From Reticulitermes lucifugus (taxonomy: Eukaryota > Arthropoda > Insecta > Blattodea > Rhinotermitidae): DNA of 64,000 bases. Each line of letters begins with the position of its first letter. The first letter of the stretch is position 1. The notes beneath the pieces were generated by a model. It ran no database searches. It saw only the letters and a program-made list of their open reading frames with translations, and was not told where the DNA came from. A program made the position numbers and the translations under genes. Of the stretch, positions 24,371 to 35,700 are shown piece after piece. The stretch covers positions 58,038 to 122,037 of the forward strand of contig JAKCWW010000063.1 in NCBI GenBank assembly GCA_026260175.1, written 5' to 3'.

Positions 24371-26589
24371 GATGAATTTTGGAGTGTGTACCTTTCTGTT
24401 TTATGCAGGGAATTTATCCCATGTGCCACTAACAGGTACCTAAACAAACGCTTCGCACAACGCCTAACTGCGAACTAACTCAACGTATCACTCACTCTCG
24501 CACTTCTTCGTTTGTTACGTAAAACTGCGCGGCGGCGGAAAAAGCTTTATGTACTTTCGATGTTCAGCCATAGATAGCAGCAGTTACCTGACCCTTGTAC
24601 GCACACTCCGATACGATAGTGAAACTTTTAGACACGAATTTGTTAATAAAAATGGCATATACCGTACTTTTTTTGTAAAAAAGGCACGCCTTCACACACT
24701 TTTTGACAGCAGGCAAAGCTGAAAACGCCCTTGTATTCTTATTAAAAATAATTAAAATTATTTGTTGATGTTTTGTATTGTGATAATGTCGGAATGAAAC
24801 AAGAAATACAATTTGTTTTTCCCAAATTTTGAATTTATAATATTCATTTATAATGTCCCGCCAGTGAAGTCGTCAGTAGGCCGTACCATTACGTACCGTC
24901 ACAAAAAAAGGCATGCTAATACGTTCAATTTACTGCGTTTTGGCTTTCAAAGTGATCGGTTCTTGATGGTGATCCTGCTTTCTGATTTTGGCTTCGTGTG
25001 GACGTTGGCTACATCGTCAGCTTGGAGGGAAACATACTGCCTTCATTCTCAGGGACGAAGTAGACCCTGAAGATGGAGTCGGAATGTTTGTAAGAAACCT
25101 CGGCACAATCCGACGCTCTAGCAACACTAAAAAATGGGCATAAGGTATATTTTGTTTGTAACGTGTTCAACAATGACGGCGTTATTGCACATTAAAGGTC
25201 TTTGCTTTATGAACGCCGCAAAGGTTGGTTACTGATCATAAGTGTACCGAAATATGACAGCCCAATTAACCAGTAAACAAATACGAGAGACACAAAAATT
25301 GTTTGTGTAAATAGCCCAGCAGTACAACTATTACAACAGACAATTATTTTAAAATTCTTTGCTGTATCATGTCCTTCATTACTGTGGACTTAGAAGTTAT
25401 AAAACTAGGTGATTTTTTCGAAAAGCTGAGGGAAGTTACTGCCTTCAAATTGGAGCTTTGTACATTCATGTTTATATGTTGTTCAGTTCTAAATATAAGA
25501 GTAAAGCAAAGAAAGAAAGTGAGACATAACATGAGAGTTGAAATTATCACGTCTTTGATTCTTTTGTGGTCTTCTGACCAAAATGCGGGGACTTAGAGCC
25601 AAGTCAAAATAAGCCAATTTGTTGGGAGGAATTGCCTTAATTTCGATAGTTTAAAGCTATAGGAGGCTAGCGGGTTTATCCTGAGAGCAGTTTGCAAAGA
25701 AATATCTTCGCTGCCGAGATTCGGGACTATGTTTGTAGCTCATATAAGATAAATTGGTGAAAAATGTATAATTTACTTGGGTAAACGAAACTGAGTAGAC
25801 AATACGAGATTTGAGGTTCTCAGAGTAGCATTGATGAAAATGAAATTTTTCGTGGATGTTATGTCATGTCAATTGGTAAATAGTTAAAGACAATTGGAGG
25901 GAATGTATTAATTTTATTTCCACGGTCAAGCAGTTTAAAGAAGAGAGACTGTATGACCCCTCCTCTTGGATCATTTGACCTTGAATATGAGGACACTACG
26001 GTCCATAAAAATTCCCTTAATTCTCTTGTTGGGCTGCTTGATCTTGAGTATGAGGTAACGACAATTCTTCGAAACATCGGTAACTATTTACCAATCGACA
26101 CAGCGTAACCTCCCAGTGGACTTAAATTTTTGAGTAAAAAGCAATTTGAACAATTTGACAAAAACTGTAGACTCTAAAATGTGGTGCAGAAACACAAACT
26201 TTCGAAAGGTACATATATACTTATTGTGAGAATCATATGAAACACACGAAGGGAATGCGGTGATAAAATAAAGACTTTCTTAATGTTGCAGCATGTGTGG
26301 ATATATTTACCACTGGGCTACAACGGGTTAAAATTAGGCGCTTGGAATGTTGACTGCAAATGGCGTAAGGTACTAAGTTCGTACAGATCATGCACAGACA
26401 TACGGACTATCGATCCATTCAACACGTTCATACGTAGTGCTGCGCTCTGTGATCAGCGTTCGTAAATTGCACGTAACTTTTTTTTGTGAATTGGGTCGGG
26501 AATGCGAGAATTGTGTGTTTTGGAGTTGTTTATAAACAAAGTTATGTTGTTTGTAATGACGTAAACTGTCAATCATTAGATGCTGAGAC
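24371..26589. promoter_or_regulatory. Head-to-head intergenic region with both promoters
   Basis: The minus-strand filamin ATG (24,370) and the plus-strand zinc-finger ATG (26,590) face away from each other across 2.2 kb. 24,440-24,560 is CpG-rich (GCGCGGCGGCGG core) and is the likely promoter/5' UTR of the filamin exon. 26,330-26,589 is CpG-rich compared with the gene body and is the likely promoter/5' UTR of the zinc-finger gene; no TATA box is evident. A fold-back repeat lies between (25,857-26,106). Exact start sites cannot be placed from sequence. Confidence 0.45.
25857..26106 (+). repeat. Fold-back element with two hammerhead-like units
   Basis: The left arm TGTCAATTGGTAAATAGTTA (25,867-25,886) is mirrored by the right arm TAACTATTTACCAATCGACA (26,081-26,100), with 19 of 20 positions paired. 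Between them lie two units about 63 bp apart, each starting CTTGA(A/G)TATGAGG (25,980 and 26,043). The second ends CTTCGAAACATCGGTAAC. The CTGANGA boxes are decayed, so self-cleavage is not expected. Confidence 0.65.
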
Positions 26590-26712
26590 ATGGGAAACAA
26601 TAAACTATGCCGTTTATGTGCCCAGGAAAGGGATAGTTTCGTTAGAATTTACGAAGAAGAGGGGCAGAAATTGAACCTAGCGACAAAGATCATTCAATGT
26701 CTGCAGATCTGG
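26590..26712 (+). CDS. ZAD zinc-finger gene, exon 1
   Basis: ATG at 26,590 opens [20 protein letters not shown], the first half of the ZAD with Cys7 and Cys10. The exon ends ...KIIQCLQIW at donor TGG/GTAAGG, phase 0. This start is preferred because the ZAD normally sits within about ten residues of the N-terminus. Confidence 0.88.
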
Positions 26713-29700
26713 GTAAGGTAACAACTAATATCCATATTCTGTAGTACAAAATTACGTTCTAGCCGGTTTAGTGTATTAACCGTAAACATGTAACTTCTAT
26801 TAATTCGGTCTGAAATGGCCTTCATTGATTCAGGTATTTTAAATTATAACCTCCACGTACCGTAAGTGTAAGACGTGTTATAAGTGTGTGTTATTTAAAA
26901 CCACACAGTTAATTTCGAATAAGGTAATAAATGTGGACAGTTAATTTCACTGGGAGTGCCTAGTTCATTTATCACTACTACCTTTTCTGCTGTTAGTGTG
27001 TATTTAACTAAGAAAACTCTCAGTTGTCAAAATCTTAAATTTATTCAATCAGAGGGGTTGTATGACTGATACATGGTTGATTTTCGTAACTGTTGGCGAA
27101 GGAATGCCAAATTTTACATATTACCTGAATTGTAAGAATGATTTGTATGTAGTAAAGTAATGTATGTTACTTGGAATAGTATAAGCCACATACAGGAAAA
27201 TTTTAATCCCTTGTGTATATACGTTGAAAATAAAGTTGAGGCTAATTCTGTTTGTTTGTTTAATTCGTTAATTATAAATTAAATTTAGCTGATTGATATG
27301 AGTAAGTCTAATATTATTTCTGCACAGCGTACCCTGCAAAACATCATGTCACTCACCTATTGATAACGGATGTCTTCCAGTTGTATCCAGAAGACCCCCT
27401 GCCAAAGACTGTGTGTATTGATTGCTGTGCCAAATTGAACCAGTATTTTGACTTCTTCGAAACAAGTTCTCGTGCACAGTTATCGCTCCAAATCTTATTC
27501 GATCCAAAGTTGGTGGCCTCCAACAAGAAAGAGGTAAAGAAGGAACCTGAACCTGAGCTGGAGCCTGAACGTCAGCTTAGGCTAGTACAGTTTGAACTTC
27601 CAAGTTGTCCACCCAAGGAAAAGGTAGAAGGGGGAGGAGGAGGAGAAGAAGAAGATTATGATGATGATGATGATGATGATGAAGATGAAGAAGAAGATGA
27701 TGAAGATGATGATGATGATGATGACAATAATAATGAATGTGACCAGCCTCCTGAGTGTACTGCTGTAGATGAGGTATGCTTATCATTTCAAGAAGTTAAA
27801 TATTCTGTCCACATTGTATGTGTTCTCCCATTAGAAATGCTGAACCCCATTCACTTTTCCTCACTAGTGGCCTCCTTGTAGCAACACATTCACTCCCATA
27901 TTTAGGCTTGTTCATTTACTGGTGCTTTGTCCAGACTACTTGATATGACCAAGATCAGTAACACATAAATTAGGTGTTTTGGTGATTTCTGCTTTGGTGA
28001 TAGAATGCTTACAGTGGCCACTCTCTCTGGTTTAATTGTTGATTTGTTTTTATGCCTTATTCTATTGCATGTTGTAGGATGAATCAACTGAAGGAGATGC
28101 TGAGCCACCTGAATTTTTAGAGTGTGTGTTATCAGACAAAGAAGCAAATGTCTCTCCTCAGAGTAAGTTACTTTATTTTCTAACAACAGAAATTATTCAG
28201 TGTCAGGACACTTGTTAATGCAGCAAGTAGTTTTTCTTCTCTGCAATCATAATAACTCTTTGTTTATTTTGTTGTAGTATAAAACATGGTGTTGATTCAG
28301 GCAGTATTTCTCGTTATTATTATGAGGCATGTAAAACTTAAACCTGTTTGAGGATGATCATGGGTGAAGGTATTACAGCAGCTGGAAAAAATCACCACAG
28401 GCATTCAGACAGAAGTCCCATTGATGCAGAAGTCAGCATATCCTCTTTGCAAAGAATTCGTTTGGCACTGTAACATAGCCTTCTGCACATCATCATTTGA
28501 TGTGAATATATAGCAGGCCTGCTCAGCATTTTACTTACTGCAGGCAAATTGGACAAAATTTGGTCTGTGTTCGGGAACACAAAATTGTGTACACAGAATG
28601 AAAAATGAATATGTGTAAATTATATGTGTAATTTAACTGTATTTTTGTGTACATCAAGTGTAATAAAAATCACTGATAATAACAGGAAAAATTTATAAGA
28701 ACTTCAATTCACAGCCTAGGCTAGGGTATCGCTATTTGAGCACATTTTTACAAAATTAATTAGTAATGCAATATATGTCTCCATAAATAAACAGCTCATA
28801 CATTTTAAAAATTTCTTCGACATTTTGTCTTGGCTTTGCCAGGGAAATGGTTTAAAGAACGTTTTCTCATTTAAAATGTCTCCGCTGGCAACATAACACC
28901 GTGTCGCAGGCAACATGGTGCCCACAAGCTACAATTTGGTTGACCCTGGTATACAGTCTCTGAGGGCTTTCTTTAACAGTCCAAAGATGTAAAAATCACA
29001 TGACATTAAGTTCAGGCTGTGTGCATGATGTTTGAGCTGCTCCCATCACACAGCACTTGTTTGGTCCTGAACTCTATGGGCTGAATGGGGTAGCATTATT
29101 GTGCAGCAGGATGAAGCTACCACTGAATTTACCCTGTCATTTGTTCGTGATTGTGGTAGCAGCTTTTGAAGCATTTGACAGTAAGGGTTTGCACTGACTC
29201 TGTCATTACATGATTTTAACTCCAGAAGCAGGCATCCCTCAATGTCCGTCTGGTACTGTTTGGATGGATTCACCAACTGGTTCACTATTTTTAAGCTGTG
29301 CTATAATGTTAGTCCATACTAGCTACTCAGCCAGTCATCTGTGCTGTTGTATTCAAGTGTCTGCCAGTGTGTTTACTGAGTCAATTAATTGCATCACCCA
29401 CACTGCCACAGCAGTGCCACAGATGGTTTTCAGTTGTATATGCCTCATGTAGACAAACAGATTTACCTGTTACTTGCCTCTGATATGGTTGTTTTCCTTG
29501 CCAATGTCATAATATAAAGTACCTAACTTTTAAAAAAATTATGATGATAAGAAATTGGAAGTATATTCATGTCATTAATCCACTGAGGTAAAATTATATA
29601 AAAATACAGTTCGATGTCCATTATAAAGACCAACCAGTAAATTGTGTTTATGAAAATCAGTATTTGTTGTGAGAATTGCAGGAAATATATCAGTATACTA

Positions 29701-32700
29701 AGTGGAAAAATGTAGAGTTGCTTAGTGTTACAGCAAGTGGTGGATGCAGTTACTACTGGGCTTTAAAAGTTTAAAGAGGATTCAAATGGAATCTACAAAC
29801 TCTACTGCAATATTTTTATGTCACTTTTAACAGCCATGGCTAATGTATATGCTGGCACAAGGTGGTGTGAATGTGTTTACTGTCTATGGGTGTTGTATGA
29901 TGTATGTAAGATCCACAGTAGGAATGAGGAAACCAATAGGAAAGCTTCATTTTTATGTTAGTAGACTGTCACAGACCAAATGCATTTAGTTTTTGGTCAT
30001 TCCTGCTGCCAAACTAAAACAATTGAAAGAGTGTGTGCACATGCTCTTACATACATGTACTCATGCACATGCACATATTTATAAACGTACACAAACAGTA
30101 GTTGCATGTGTGTGTATTTACATTTGTGCCTGTATGCACATATACATGCAGGAAATAGGCTGTGATGTTGTACATGTATCATATGTGGATTGTAGTGACA
30201 CAAGATTGTGTCAAGCTGGGTGGGAGTTTTTGTGTTGGGGTGATGAAACTTGCGGACGTATATCGAGGTTTAATGCCACTAAATATCTGAGTGTGAAAAC
30301 AGTTTTAGATTGTGATTCTCAGAAGCCATTTTTGCCATTACTCAGTGACTTTTTCTTGGTGGCCACTGATGCAACCAGAAAGTGAACAGATTATAAGTAT
30401 ATTTGTATGTACATGTATGTGTGTATGTGTGTCTTGCCATGTACATTTAAGGCGTGTAGGTACCATAGAGCAAGAGTATGTAAAGCAAAGCAGCCCACAA
30501 GCTCATCACAACAAATTATTGTTTTTATGCTAACTGAACACCACCCACTATTCAGGCAAATTCCTGTGTATTTATGAATATTCAAACAAGAAAAAAAAGA
30601 TTTGAATAAACAACTTAATTCGAAAGCCAAGTCTGTTTGTGACAATTTTATGAGGTGGCCATGTATCATATGGGTATGACAGGGCCCACTGGTAAGTTTT
30701 GCCAAAGAGCCTAAAAATTCTAGCTGTGCCACTGGTATACGTGCTTGGACCTGCATATGCATACATGCGCCAGAGCACGTGCGTACACGCTCGCGTGCAT
30801 GCACCACAATTGTACATCACCACCACCACCACCATCATCATCATTCTTTGTTGTGCCTACTGCTGCTGCTGCTACAGAACTTTCCTTTTGCCCCATCTCA
30901 TTAGAATTGCAATGAAAGTTGAAACAAGTGGTCCATATTAAAAGTGCAGTAACACAGTTTATTAGTGAACATGATGAAACTGACTTGGTCTGTGTTAAGA
31001 ATGCAGTATGCATAAATAAATAATGAAAATATTTAATGTTTTATCTTGTTTTCTTACATTTCCAAGAAGTATGAGTATTTCTTCTCATTCCTCTGTCCAG
31101 TGAGCTCACTGCATCTAGTGCTGAGATTAAGAATGCATGGAACTTTACCTCCACATCCCCTATATGTGTTCATGATGTGGTGCTCTGACACATGGACAGC
31201 TTTATCTTTACCTTCTCTCCTGTGGTATGTTGTACGTATGTTCATACATGTGAAATTTGACATTACAGATTCTTACTAAAGATAAATTAAAAATGGCTAA
31301 TCAGAATTTTTTTACTTCAGAAGCATATAGAATTTCTTCAGAACATGATCATACATGTTAACTGGTCCTATAGGTGCTGCAGACAGTTTTAAAACACACT
31401 GGAGCAGAATATTTCATTTCTGCTTTTTCTTGAATTGAATGGCAAAATGTCTTCACTCTTCTGGGATGTTACATGATGTAGGTTGGCAGCTAGTTACCAA
31501 TGTTTTGGGACAGCCTATCGGCCTGCTTGACTCTTGAAAATGGAACCAATGGACTGTCCCAAGATGTCAGAAACTAGCAGCCAACCTGTGCTGCATAACA
31601 TCCAGAAGAGTGAAGGCATCAGCTACACTGCAGCAGAAGTCTGGAATCTCGCATGAATCACAGAATGTCTAAAATGAACTTCATCTTGCTGTAGTCAATT
31701 TTATTGCACCAACTAAATGCACACTACTATTCACATATGAATGTTGGTGCAATAAAATTGACTGCATTGATCAGAACAATGCACAGACTGAACAATGCTA
31801 AAATAATTCATCTTGCTGGTTCCCTCAAGTGGCAGAGTTTTGTAAATTTATTTATGCCTTATTTAATGAAGCAGTCATTATCTGAGACCGTGGTAGGATG
31901 AGTGAATAATGAATTGGGAAGGATGTGGAAAGAAGCATTCATGACCTATTTGAAGGCATTATTCCTGCATTTGTGTAGAGGGACTGAAGAAAGCCAACCA
32001 AAGAAAATCCTGTGTTACAATAGTTGGTGTCATGGCCAAGATTTGAAGCTGCCACCTCTTGAATACAAGTCAGAATCATTGCTGCCTATGTCAGCTTGCT
32101 TACTGCAGCTGTCTTATATGTTTCGTTGCTTCCACTAATAACTTGTAAATGAAGAGGATGATTTTTGTGATTTTCAGACTGACCGTCATGCATTGAAAGA
32201 CTTTGATGAATTTTGTGAATCATGTAATGAAGATGTGCTATTACCTTTAGAGTGTAAATTTAACCGCAATTAATTGTACAATAATTGTAGCCATTTTCTG
32301 CAGTCAGGGAAAAATTAGTACTGTGTGATTTGGGGTTTTCACACTGGTGTTGATGAAGATTCAAGTTGTCTGATATATTATGCCATGCTGATGTGTAAAT
32401 TGTTACTGACGTTTCAGAGGAGCTTGCTGCCTCCGTCTTCAGAGTGATGAGGCTGTGAGCTCCTCCAAAATGTTGGTAACTATTTACTAATCAACACAGC
32501 ATCATATTCCAGAAGACTTGAATCTTAAAAATCAGCACTGTTGACTCGTTTAAGAAGCCTAAAATTTTGTATGGCAAGTCTTTGAGAAATGTGGAGCATG
32601 GGTGTTATACCATTAAATGTAAACTGTCAGCATCACAGCCATGCAAAGTAAATGTTTGCTTTTCAGTTAAAGACAGTTGATTATCTGTTACACCTAGGTA

Positions 32701-35700
32701 TGTGAAATGTTTTATGATATAAGGCCATAAATATATTTACAAATTTTGTATGACGCATTTTGTTGGCAAATATGTCAGAAGTCTTCAGGTTATGTTTGAC
32801 AGGTTTTCGTTATTGAAATTTGCATTTTTGCAAAGGTATGTCACTAAATCCCAGCAGCTTTGTATTTAGGTTTTCGTTATTGAAATTTGCATTTTTGCAA
32901 AGATATGTCACTAAATCCCAGCAGCTTTGTATTTTTAGATTGAGTATAAGTGTCTTTTGGCTTTACCCAGTAGGCATGTAATGACATCCAGTGATATACT
33001 GGGAAATGTATTACTGCCCTCACTTGGTTTCTAGTGGATACTGCTGCTTTGGTTTAAAGCTAAAAGAACAGTTACTTTTTCTTAGACACAAAGGAGGTAA
33101 GCTGACCGGTACAGTTAATAACAAATATCATAAACTGAAGCATGGAATGATAACAACAAAGACTGGTTTAGTTGATTGTTTGAATAAAATATCTGTCATG
33201 TTGTATATTTTACTGTCAGTAATAGACTGTATGTATTATATGGAATATTTTTCTACTTATCATCCACAGTTTCTCACTTGTTCAGATGAGTGGACAGGTG
33301 AATTTTTTCTTTAGTTCAAGCCTAACAGTTTATAAGAAATTTAAAATAATATCTTCTGTATTTGCTGAAATCAAAATTCCTCTTCTTGTAATACAGTGTA
33401 AATTTTTGCACCGAGAAATATTGCAGGAAGAAGAGAGGCAGGGTGATATCAGAAGTGAAATGTGATGAAATATGCAGTAGGAATATAAGTTTCTTGCACT
33501 GTCCATGGTTCACTATAATAAATTGAACAGCATTATATTTACTGTTCATTTTCAATTTTTAATATTTAATTTGATTCTATTCCAGAAATTGGAATTTCTG
33601 CATCATCTCGACGGAAGCGGCGTATTCCTGTGAAACGAACATTGACTGTGAAGGAACGTGTCGTACCGAAAGAGCGACCACCTCTGAAAGAGCGTCAGCC
33701 TTTGAAAGAATGCCAGCCCTTGAAAGACCGCCCTCCTCCAAAAGAACGTCCGGTTACAAAGGAACGACTTCCTCTAAAGGAACGAGTGCAAATTAAAGAC
33801 ACTTCCCAACGTAAAGAACGTGTGCTAAAGGTTAAAAGTGAAAAGAAAGAAAAACAAAAAGAGAAAGGGAAAGAAGAAGACAAGGAAAAAGTGAAAGCAA
33901 CAGAAAAAGAAGTGGAGGGAAAACCAGAAGAGGAAAAGGAAAAGCCTGTTGAAACAATGGTTAAATCTGAACGAAAACGTCCAGGTAGGAAAAAAAAGGA
34001 ACGGGAACCGAAACCAATGATTATCAAACCCCCACGTCCGAAAGCTGTCCTTGAAGGATACTCCTGGCAGTGTACTGACTGTACTATGGTGTTACCAACA
34101 TTACAAGAACTGAGAACCCACCATCAAATGGAACATAACCAGCCCCCTAATTTCAAGTGTATTCAGTGTGCTAAAGTGTACACCCGGTATAGAAGTTTTG
34201 CAAGACATGTAAAATTGCATCGTAACCCCAAGAAATTCAGGTAAGAGACAGATGTAATAGTCTTGAGTTCAAGTAAAATTATTTGCCATTTTTTGTCTTC
34301 AGAATGAAATTGGTTCCTGGATTATAACTAAAAACACTATTATACTTTTCACGTGCATGATGTGCTGTGTACATTTTACAGTTCAGATTGATCAATTATT
34401 ACTTTGTTTACTTGCACTGTTTCAAGTGCAGGGGTTTAAACTCTCCGTGATAGTAAACACTCACCTGTAGTTAGTTTCCTGCAGTCCCACTGCAATTTTG
34501 TGATATCTTGTATCAGTGTTAATTGCTGTCTGCCTCAAAGCATCACTGAGTGGCAGGGGACAAGGTTGCCAGGCACATTGCCAGTTGTATGTGTTATTTA
34601 CAAGTACTGTTCTACTGCCGCAGGATTCCTGGCTGCTTTTGTGCTGTACAGTAATGTAGATTTAGAATAGGTTTATGTGCTGCTAAGAGATTAGGTATAT
34701 ACAGTAAAACCCCTATTTAATGAATTGCTGGGGGATTAGAATATATTCACTAAATTGAGGTTTTCATCAACTGGAGGTTTTCAATTAAAATGAGTTAAAT
34801 TTATCTTTTTTGCTGTTTATTAGTTCCATTATGGTCTCTATAATAAAAATCCATTTTTCAACGTTGTATGCACAATACTTATATTAATATTTTTAAAATA
34901 AACATTTAGAAACAAATTCCAGAGACAAGCAAGCCTTATTGCTATTGAAAATGAAATTTTCTGTAATGAATCATGATTACAAAAAATAATTTCAAAATTT
35001 TAAAAGTATTTTCAAAATTGACATAAATCTTTAAACAATTTCTAGATAAGGTAGACGGAGAGGGGACAGGCATTACATCATCAGGATCGGAGTAATGGAC
35101 TGGCTAAGTGATTACGTCACAGTTTCCCCTACCATTGCGCTTCCGCATATTTCACACTACTTTATCTCACTTAGACATAGGCAACAGTACTGGGCACTCC
35201 TGGACGATTACCCATCCAGGCGCTATCCCGGCCCAACGATGTTCGGTGATCTAACGGGAACCGATGTTTCCATCGTGGCAGGCCATTGCCTCAATGTTTC
35301 GAGCATATATCGTAATTTTTACGTGCACTATGTATCTTTTTTTTTTTTTTTTNNNNNNNNNNNNNNNNNNNNNNNNNNNNNNNNNNNNNNNNNNNNNNNN
35401 NNTTTTTTTGCTCATGAAAAAATTTACTAAATGCGGGAAACATCAAATAACAATTGAAGTATGAGCACGTAATATTTTTCCACTAAGTGCAGGTTTTTCT
35501 CTAAATTGGGATTCACTAAATGCAGGAAAATAATGCATTGTTTATATGGAGCTATTGTCGGGACATGAAAAAATCATCACTAAATCCAGGAACATTAAAT
35601 CGGGGTTTTACTGTAATTATGTGTTTATTTTTCAACACTGGCATAATACTGATTTATGAATTGAGAAGCACATGGAAGGCAGGCACTGTGCAGTTGCCAT

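Larger units (their letters stand above)
28163..33585. other. Intron 3 of the zinc-finger gene
   Basis: 5.4 kb, the largest intron, donor GTAAGT and acceptor TTCTATTCCAG. It holds alternating purine-pyrimidine tracts, a SINE A fragment, a SINE C copy, two fold-back elements, a separate hairpin and a 67-bp tandem duplication, each listed separately. The rest is CpG-poor, TG-rich unique-looking sequence; open frames inside it are not supported. Confidence 0.7.
34702..35613. mobile_element. Non-autonomous pogo/Tc1-mariner-like element
   Basis: Ends CAGTAAAACCCC...GGGGTTTTACTG, flanked by TA on both sides (34,700-34,701 and 35,614-35,615), the target duplication of Tc1/mariner elements. Subterminal AATTGAGG/TTCACTAAATG motifs recur near both ends. 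There is no transposase frame. It is split by a second, CpG-rich insertion (about 35,045-35,352) and a 50-N gap. Confidence 0.75.

Noticed and set aside
24191-24478. Plus-strand frames overlapping the filamin exon
   Set aside because: Antisense shadows of the calponin-homology coding sequence, with no domain of their own.
27328-27380. Exon 2 starting at the upstream AG (27,327)
   Set aside because: Joined to exon 1 in any available donor phase it gives an early stop; the acceptor at 27,380 restores a consensus ZAD.
27577-27786. Minus-strand frame rich in His and Leu opposite exon 2
   Set aside because: It is the reverse complement of the GAT/GAA repeat encoding the acidic tract; an artefact of the simple repeat.
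28330-28375. Another hammerhead-like unit
   Set aside because: Only a loose resemblance (GAGGATGATCATGGGTGAAG); neither core box nor stem pairing is convincing.
29993-30385. Plus-strand frame of 130 codons in intron 3
   Set aside because: Composed of TG/CA low-complexity sequence ([11 protein letters not shown]) inside the intron of a well-supported gene.
35180-35290. Functional 5S rRNA gene
   Set aside because: Several changes in conserved positions, an isolated intronic location and a non-5S tail; better called 5S-derived.
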